12,067 nt of DNA, taken from contig CBDUQI010000183.1 in assembly GCA_965369325.1 (NCBI GenBank), positions 1 through 12,067 of the forward strand. Direction: 5' to 3'. The stretch comes from CBDUQI01 sp965369325 (GTDB lineage: Bacteria > Pseudomonadota > Gammaproteobacteria > Steroidobacterales > JBCBZW01). Made by a program: the position numbers and the translations under genes. The notes beneath the pieces are model-generated. The model was not told where the DNA came from. It saw only the letters and a list, made by a program, of their open reading frames with translations, and did no database searches. Positions 9,001 to 12,067 of this stretch are shown piece by piece (the first letter of the stretch is position 1; the number at the start of each line of letters is the position of its first letter).

Positions 9001-10439
9001 GCTGGTGTCACCGCTTTGGTTAAGTTCAGGAATGCCGGCCCAACCAACACCGTCACAATTGCCTCGGCCGGTAAGCCGTTAACGTCGGTGATCGTATAAG
9101 GAAACATCTCGACGCCGATAAATCCGGGGTCGGGGGTGTACACAATAAAGTCGTCGCTTGGATCGTTGGGCGTGCCGTTGTCGTCGATGACTGCGGTGCC
9201 GTTTGGTGGGTCGCTGACGGTATCTATGCTGAGCGGCTCATCGCCGATATCGTTACCCAGCAGATCAATATCCACCGGCTCGTCCTGACCGGTAAGTGCA
9301 AAGTCATCGACTGCGATCGGGCCGGCCGCGCCCACAGGTACGACGGCCACGGTATCGATGTCGTCTTCATCCGGGGGGCCGCCGCCAGGTGTGGAATCGG
9401 GATCCAGTTGTTCCGAGCGCGTAATTTCGGCGCCGTTGATGTACGGGCCGACAGGCAACACCCGCGCCATCAGAGTAAGTGTCGCGCTGTCACCGGCAGC
9501 AATGTTGCCCACCTGCCAAATACCGTTGTTGGGATCGAACGTACCGCCGCTATTGTCGCTCTCATACTCAAACCCACCCGGCAACACATCCGTCACCTCT
9601 ACGCCGGTAGCAGGCGAAGGACCGTCGTTGTTTACGGTCAGCGTAAAGGTCACGATGCTGCCCACCGGCGGCGTCGGATTGTCAACGGTTTTGTCTAGCG
9701 AAAGATCGGCGATCTGCGTCGGTACAAACCCCACATTGTGCAAAGTGATCGCCTGAAAACCTGGATTGGGAACGTTGATGATATTCGCGTAGGTCAATAC
9801 AACTTTGCGGATGCCCACCACGTCGAAAACGAATTCGGTATTGCCCGCATCCGAATCAAAAGCAGACCCAACGTTCGGCGCGCCGTCGACGACAAAAGGA
9901 TCCGTGCCATCGGCCTGCAAAAATACTTCGTTAACGCTGCCAGGCATAACTGACGTCGGACGGATTTCATCACACACCGGATCAGCGGCATCGGTGCACG
10001 CGGTAACGGCGACGCGATCGACGAATGTGCCGGCACCATCCAGATCAAAAATAGTAAAACCGACCACGCCCACTCCGTTGAGGTGATCGAAGTCGATTGT
10101 TAAGGTCACCTGCGGATCTGTTTGATCGAGGTAATCCGTACCAATAAACAACCCAGGCTCCGGCGGTACAAGACCGCCGGTATTGAAGGTGTTGGTAGAG
10201 GGGGAGGTTGGATCGGCGAGACCGGCAGTGTTACCGCCAAAAGTAAAGGTGACGTTGCCGCCGCCGATATTGTACGTCTCGCTGAGATTGCCCGTGCCCG
10301 GCGGATCCCAGGTTTGCTGCGCCCAGTCCACTTCTACTTGCGCATTGGCGCCTGATCCCACGAGCAGACCCAACGTGACAAGCACGCTGCTCACGCCTGC
10401 GGTGACAAACGATGCTGCCTTTCTTGGCGGCTTGTGCAT
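3078..10439 (-). CDS. Giant outer-membrane beta-barrel protein with DUF11, cadherin-like, SdrD_B-like and two OmpA-like domains
   Basis: Exported protein of 2453 residues, intact throughout. The chosen ATG has GGGAG 5 bases upstream and begins a clear signal peptide (KPPRK, hydrophobic core, cleavage after GANA near 33). An ATG at 10472 with GAGG is the alternative; a GTG at 10523 has no ribosome-binding site. Approximate order: beta-rich domain 34-240; DUF11-type 242-367; cadherin-like 374-465; DUF11-type 468-590; SdrD_B-like 595-692, with a calcium-loop pattern (D607, N609, D611, D615, E618); OmpA-like 703-925; Ser/Pro/Gln-rich linker to 1047; beta-rich region to 1247; OmpA-like 1294-1415; beta-rich region with a YPVYGDDST block (about 1664-1724) that I recall from other large outer-membrane proteins; barrel about 1854-2453 ending WFLNAVGKY, a typical BAM recognition end. 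Likely an outer-membrane anchor with peptidoglycan contact; its precise function is unknown. It is divergent from the collagen-like gene. Confidence 0.88.
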   Translation of the reverse strand: MHKPPRKAASFVTAGVSSVLVTLGLLVGSGANAQVEVDWAQQTWDPPGTGNLSETYNIGGGNVTFTFGGNTAGLADPTSPSTNTFNTGGLVPPEPGLFIGTDYLDQTDPQVTLTIDFDHLNGVGVVGFTIFDLDGAGTFVDRVAVTACTDAADPVCDEIRPTSVMPGSVNEVFLQADGTDPFVVDGAPNVGSAFDSDAGNTEFVFDVVGIRKVVLTYANIINVPNPGFQAITLHNVGFVPTQIADLSLDKTVDNPTPPVGSIVTFTLTVNNDGPSPATGVEVTDVLPGGFEYESDNSGGTFDPNNGIWQVGNIAAGDSATLTLMARVLPVGPYINGAEITRSEQLDPDSTPGGGPPDEDDIDTVAVVPVGAAGPIAVDDFALTGQDEPVDIDLLGNDIGDEPLSIDTVSDPPNGTAVIDDNGTPNDPSDDFIVYTPDPGFIGVEMFPYTITDVNGLPAEAIVTVLVGPAFLNLTKAVTPAQALPGELVSYTVTVENIGPVSIPAVSLQDMLPAGFTYVASSVRLDGSAGGVTESGFRPVLFSGFPVDAGQTRTLTYLARVGAGVIPGDYTNTVLPVPLIGNMASAVVSITTDPDFEQTTIVGKVFNDLNGDGWQDEDEHGIAGVRLATVQGLLVETDSHGRYHIAAVDGGFIERGRNFIIKVDPHTLPRGSGFTTENPRVLRVTQGLLNRIDFGVRLPGQECCEEIEVKLAEMFFKAGSSAIEPRYYPALIQFADRLRKHGGGTLTIEGQAQRPGTIDTRTVVDFRSESRTFNPQFGVRRWDLNAQDRQALDVFASELAGLTNVRIKAVGHTSGMRIAPAHTNEVANNCELSRRRASEVASYMASRLGVNVLPSEVACDNDPPLAPQQLLQIGCPNDVIADRIGTCPVGAPADAAVAAVGCGPYVPLVCNLSPPDRSVNRRVDLTISGELPTSSVVNAGTISGGWDTDLARARARAVFEALRDILGDEMMRELQFELSGAPPADSEPSPSNTQPLSDQSSSETAQPQAAVGEPSFGAGVLRRMAQSALQLLVPMAHAQNEIASEQISADKLVAICSAEACATDAGYPVQIITHESPRAADPKDTPYTEKNLERVDVSGRFSVRMSGGGEVWATEDASEATRRLAITGPEQLPIVYAESGAALGPVAPFFAYTNYSAFIDRGEIRFYRADDDDRVRPLMVVPATLQSLTRIDPPTSLLDSVAIAPALSAPLRAGDELAYVLRVYDAGGRFDETAPRRLLVVGENEYTPPSATAVQRNLDDSNPLLTAADGEVPLRTPLNGNVLVFQPREVDLHHQAREYTLTPRFDTRRTALALEDRQALDSIAAEWTDAVNTHVHVVGHTDNVRIAPQHRNEFKDNIELSQARAWAVANYLRDRLGLTNSNISARGMGESDPVASNESTSGRALNRRVQLRITGEQRIEHVIGDTRVTLVDVPGENEAVVRHSIDEAEVVIDAQRGNALRRDRTALATKAMLVEQAYALSAQESTEVLNAIYGKDQLVLRTIPIRGSRVRLQGRDLDGHSTLFIDDGPVPLDQDGYFASEYLMPVGEHVFQVERGDVAGGIRESKTIAMDVTGKHMFLVAIADITLSDNDVGGNIEPLSVNDRYNEEDLLVEGRLAFYLKGKVKGKYLITAQLDSTEEQLENLFDNIDEKNPQSVFRRLDPDRYYPVYGDDSTLVSDTDTQGRFYVRVDWDNSKALWGNYHTGFTGTEFAQYNRSLYGAKVHHKGADVTQYGEHRLELQGFVSEVQTALGHSEFRGTGGSVYYLRHRDILPGSEKVHVEIRDRDSTRVIENETMVRGRDYEVDELQGRIILSRPLMQVSRMLIPDIVRDQPLDGNDVIMLVDYEYVPDGFDANQVAYGGRGRYWINDNIAVGATVVEESRGAEDYTMQGGDVIVRKGRGSYVKLEVASTEAAQSERFLSDDGGMSFVQSAGVVPGREGDAFGVEARVDTREMGWTERDWTGAIWYRDTDGDYSVARRELGVDTEEFGFEVVGQVTDKLELAARANIIDRAGTSEDQRISLQVDYDFSSRHNLAGELRFLSEQDPRQPAQPEVDASLVALRYTYGLNSYVDLFGTAQITLDDDGGRYDENDLLSVGARMRLSDRTTLMGEVSSGDRGEGALVALDHQVSDKHWIYGTYTHSSDRTSVPEGDQIALGHRSQISNQTTLFNEAQFQNNVRFSGLAHIFGLDFAPSDAWNFGVTLQTGEFESIDGGAIDRDAVGGSAAFQRERIKARARVEYRNDNGASDVRQWLASTRVDYSLNEDLRALAKVNWSESTDQRTTAGNAKFTEATIGLAYRPVENDKLNVLAKYTFLYDLPGLNQVSTGVDQRSQIMSVEGIYRIARKWELGGKLARRTGELRTERAVGDWFESTTDFGAVRARYHMIHNWDGLLEYRVLSVQQAQSTRNGMLAAVDRHIGDHLKLGIGYNFTDFSDDLADFDYDHSGWFLNAVGKY

Positions 10440-10572
10440 GCCGGCTCCCATGATGAAAATCACATCAAACATAATGTCCTCGATCCTACTCGGGGAAACG
10501 CCGTCAGCGGTCTGTCGTGTCACTCAGGCACGAGGGAGCGGTCCGGAAATGAACCGAAGAAATACCCCAAAC

Positions 10573-10592
10573 GCAGGCGTAGTAGTGCCTGC
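10573..10592 (-). repeat. 6-bp stem-loop in the leader of the giant gene
   Basis: GCAGGC (10573-10578) pairs with GCCTGC (10587-10592) around an 8-base loop. On the minus strand it lies about 130 bases before the giant gene's ATG, so it would be in a leader if the promoter is further upstream. No convincing T-run follows. Attenuation is possible but unsupported. Confidence 0.25.
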
Positions 10593-10742
10593 TGCGACAA
10601 TGGGCGCTGATTATGTTGCGCCGCGTTTGCTCCCCCAAAACCGAGCGGCCTGAACCGCTAGCCAGAATAGTAGCGCAAAGCGCAATGTGGTGCGACAAGA
10701 GATCGTCACAACCCCAATGATCTACAACGATTTTTACGTTTA

Positions 10743-10764
10743 GGGAAATTTTCCCCAATTGGGG
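10743..10764. promoter_or_regulatory. Overlapping palindromes, candidate operator
   Basis: GGGAAATTTTCCC (10743-10755, six pairs around one base) overlaps the perfect palindrome CCCCAATTGGGG (10753-10764). The second centre is about 40 bases upstream of a start predicted from the -10-like TACACT at 10787-10792. That is where class-II activators overlap the -35 region, and no good -35 hexamer is seen there. An activator-dependent promoter for the collagen-like gene is a reasonable inference. Confidence 0.45.
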
Positions 10765-10786
10765 GTGCAAAGAGATTTTTTTGGGG

Positions 10787-10792
10787 TACACT
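10787..10792 (+). promoter_or_regulatory. Candidate -10 element for the collagen-like gene
   Basis: TACACT matches four of six bases of the sigma70 -10 consensus. It sits just after a run of seven T and a TTGGGG motif. There is no matching -35 hexamer at 16-18 bases, so activation through the palindromes at 10743-10764 would be needed. Weakly supported. Confidence 0.3.
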
Positions 10793-10952
10793 AACTTGGC
10801 TGGAGAAAGTAGGGGTTCGGATGCTGATTGGTATCTGGACCAGTAAAGAATAAGAATCATCCGGGCAGGGCCGCTGGAGGCGCTGCTGCCGGCGTCAGCG
10901 TCGCCCAAGTCTTGTTTCGAATGGCGCGGTCAAAAGACGCCGATAAAATTAA

Positions 10953-10958
10953 AAGGAG
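10953..10958 (+). promoter_or_regulatory. Ribosome-binding site fixing a GTG start
   Basis: AAGGAG lies 6 bases before the GTG at 10965. An in-frame TAA at 10950-10952 rules out any start further upstream, and the next in-frame ATG (residue 36) would lose the signal peptide. The GTG is therefore well supported as the start of the collagen-like protein. Confidence 0.85.
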
Positions 10959-10964
10959 TCCGGG

Positions 10965-12067
10965 GTGCAGATCTTCAAATTCACTTCCGTAAAGCGGGCG
11001 GGAGCCACGCTGGCGGGGTTTGTACTGGCGTTAGTGGCGTTTAATGCGCCAGCCAGTATCCCTGGCGGCATGGAAATTACCGACGTCTTTCTCTTCCGTG
11101 CTGATCAGGAAATCCACATTATTGGTGATGGCTTTGATCCCGAAGGCTTCACCCGGATCACGCTGGGTGATTCGATGCTGGAGGTTATCAGCGTATCTGA
11201 GACGTTGATCATCGCAGAATTCCCACGGGAGTTTCCGGCCGGTGACCATCGTTTGGTCGTAACGCATTGCGTACCGGACGATGATGATCCCCCGCCGGCG
11301 AACGCGGACATCCTATGGTGGGACGATCACGAATTCATTTTGCCGGGGTGTTACGAGTCCTACGACCTCACCGTACCTAGACTTGGCCGGCGTGGCCCAC
11401 CAGGGCCAGAAGGCCCGGAGGGGCCGCCAGGACCGAAAGGGATGACCGGTATGCCGGGACCCGCTGGCACACCGGGAGCAGATGGTGCCCCTGGGCCACA
11501 GGGGCCTGAAGGGCCCGCCGGACCAGAAGGTCCGGAAGGGCCACAGGGTCCCCCGGGTGACGGCGGCGGCGGCGAGCCAGGCCCTGAAGGTCCTCCAGGT
11601 CCGGAAGGCCCTGAGGGCCCGGCAGGTGCTGACGGCGCTGAAGGCCCGGCAGGGCCAGCGGGTGCTGAAGGCCCGGCGGGTGCTGATGGGGCTGAAGGCC
11701 CAGCGGGCCCAGCAGGTGAACAAGGCCCGGCAGGCGCCCAGGGTGAGCAGGGACCTGCGGGTGCAACTGGCCCCGCAGGACCGGAAGGCCCGCAGGGGCC
11801 GGAAGGGCCACAGGGTCCCCCGGGTGACGGCGGCGGCGGCGAGCCAGGTCCTGAAGGTCCTCCAGGTCCGGAAGGCCCAGCGGGTCCGGAGGGCCCCGCA
11901 GGCCCGACCGGTGCTGACGGCGCGGCAGGCCCCGCAGGCCCGACCGGTGCTGACGGCGCGGCAGGCCCCGCAGGCCCGGCCGGTGCTGATGGGGCGACAG
12001 GTCCGGCAGGCCCGACTGGCGCTGATGGGGCGACAGGTCCGGCAGGCCCGACCGGTGCTGATGGGGC
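10965..12067 (+). CDS. Secreted collagen-like protein with an IPT/TIG-like N-terminal domain (partial, 3' end outside window)
   Basis: Partial protein of 367 codons, open at the right edge, with a GTG start supported by AAGGAG. Residues 1-31 form a signal peptide (basic VKRAG, hydrophobic core, NAPA cleavage region). Residues about 36-100 resemble an IPT/TIG beta-sandwich (ITDVFL, IIGDGF, then AGDHRLVVTH). Cys102 and Cys129 flank an acidic and proline insert (PDDDDPPP) before the strand SYDLTV, and may form a disulfide. Gly-X-Y repeats begin at residue 141 and continue for about 75 triplets to the edge, rich in GPE, GPA, GAD and GPT. They contain 30 acidic but only 3 basic residues and are broken twice by the same GDGGGGEP interruption. 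IPT/TIG plus collagen is a known bacterial combination. Expected to trimerise and act as a surface or matrix fibre, which is inference. Divergent from the giant outer-membrane gene. Confidence 0.9.
   Translation, partial: MQIFKFTSVKRAGATLAGFVLALVAFNAPASIPGGMEITDVFLFRADQEIHIIGDGFDPEGFTRITLGDSMLEVISVSETLIIAEFPREFPAGDHRLVVTHCVPDDDDPPPANADILWWDDHEFILPGCYESYDLTVPRLGRRGPPGPEGPEGPPGPKGMTGMPGPAGTPGADGAPGPQGPEGPAGPEGPEGPQGPPGDGGGGEPGPEGPPGPEGPEGPAGADGAEGPAGPAGAEGPAGADGAEGPAGPAGEQGPAGAQGEQGPAGATGPAGPEGPQGPEGPQGPPGDGGGGEPGPEGPPGPEGPAGPEGPAGPTGADGAAGPAGPTGADGAAGPAGPAGADGATGPAGPTGADGATGPAGPTGADG
11532..11611 (+). repeat. 80-bp direct repeat, copy 1, containing the collagen interruption
   Basis: This 80-base block recurs at 11799-11878 with one difference (C at 11582, T at 11849), exactly 267 bases (89 codons) later and in frame. 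It encodes GPEGPQ-type triplets, then GDGGGGEP, where the triplet register loses one residue. Near identity at the third codon positions points to recent duplication or gene conversion more than selection on the protein. Confidence 0.9.
11799..11878 (+). repeat. 80-bp direct repeat, copy 2
   Basis: Second copy of the block at 11532-11611, with one mismatch. It carries the same Gly-X-Y interruption, so the triple helix would be broken at two points 89 residues apart. Confidence 0.9.
11892..12067 (+). repeat. 36-bp tandem repeat array encoding 12-residue collagen units, running off the window
   Basis: Units start at 11892, 11928, 11964, 12000 and 12036 (last cut by the edge). Each encodes GPAGPTGADGAA or a close variant (GPA for GPT in unit 3; GAT for GAA at the end of units 3 and 4). 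Units 1 and 2 are identical at the protein level and nearly so in DNA. The array is in frame and probably continues, so copy number may vary between strains and may be hard to assemble. Confidence 0.9.

Larger units (their letters stand above)
10565..10786. repeat. Cluster of six CCCCAA/TTGGGG motifs
   Basis: CCCCAA starts at 10565, 10633, 10712 and 10753; TTGGGG starts at 10759 and 10781. The copies at 10753 and 10759 abut to form the palindrome CCCCAATTGGGG. Six copies in about 220 bases is well above the fewer than one expected by chance, which suggests binding sites for one regulator controlling both divergent genes. The regulator is not in the window and I cannot name its family. Confidence 0.4.
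10440..10964. promoter_or_regulatory. Divergent intergenic region between the giant gene and the collagen-like gene
   Basis: These 525 bases hold no convincing gene but several regulatory-looking elements. CCCCAA or its complement occurs six times between 10565 and 10786. There are two overlapping palindromes at 10743-10764, a 6-bp stem-loop at 10573-10592, an inverted repeat AGCGG-N6-CCGCT at 10644-10659, and a tandem AGCGCAA pair at 10672-10685. The A/T-rich core around 10720-10790 stands out from the GC-rich flanks. A promoter for the leftward gene is not clear. The rightward transcript would have a leader of about 165 bases if it starts near 10799. Confidence 0.6.

Noticed and set aside
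10821..10853. Ten-residue leader ORF (ATG CTG ATT ... TAA) in the collagen-gene 5' leader
   Set aside because: An AGGGG lies 5 bases before the ATG, but so short a frame is common by chance and no attenuation-type codon run or terminator follows.
10504..10908. 134-codon minus-strand open frame in the divergent intergenic region
   Set aside because: It has no recognisable domain and mixed composition, overlaps the motif-rich control region, and has no good ribosome-binding site. Probably chance.
11313..11811. Two open frames of about 140 codons antisense to the collagen repeats
   Set aside because: They consist of low-complexity Leu/Pro/Gly or Trp/Arg/Ala repeats, the mirror image of Gly-X-Y codons. 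The sense frame has a signal peptide, a ribosome-binding site and a continuous collagen register.

Overview
The window looks like chromosome from a gammaproteobacterium of moderate-to-high GC, roughly 60% by eye. The evidence is the conserved minus-strand block rsmG-parA-parB, whose RsmG and ParA/ParB read like the gammaproteobacterial chromosomal versions. A CRP-type site and a promoter sit just where the atp operon would be expected to begin. Marine groups such as the Cellvibrionales/Halieaceae are plausible from general resemblance only; I cannot assign a genus.

Layout, left to right. Positions 1-482 hold no convincing gene. They contain a minus-strand promoter with a perfect TATAAT and a perfect CRP-type palindrome at class-I distance, pointing out of the left edge, probably towards atpI. 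Positions 483-3009 carry parB, parA and rsmG (minus strand, transcribed rsmG to parA to parB). parA and parB overlap by 4 bases, and the parA leader holds a bulged 13-bp hairpin next to its ribosome-binding site. Positions 3078-10439 are one uninterrupted minus-strand gene for a 2453-residue exported protein. In order it has a signal peptide, a beta-rich N-terminal domain, two DUF11-type domains around a cadherin-like domain, an SdrD_B-like domain with a calcium-loop motif, two OmpA-like domains and a C-terminal outer-membrane beta-barrel ending in an aromatic residue. Positions 10440-10964 are a regulatory-looking divergent intergenic region rich in CCCCAA/TTGGGG motifs, with two overlapping palindromes. 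From 10965 to the right edge a plus-strand gene encodes a secreted protein with an IPT/TIG-like domain followed by a long, strongly acidic Gly-X-Y collagen-like domain, cut by the window end.

How the genes may work together. rsmG, parA and parB are housekeeping: 16S rRNA methylation and chromosome-origin segregation. In most gammaproteobacteria mnmG precedes rsmG; here the giant envelope gene occupies that place. The giant protein and the collagen-like protein are divergently arranged around a shared control region and both have export signals. The working hypothesis is a co-regulated cell-surface system: an outer-membrane anchor with peptidoglycan-binding potential, plus an acidic collagen-like fibre. 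Physical partnership is inference; the sequence shows only neighbourhood, export signals and domain types.
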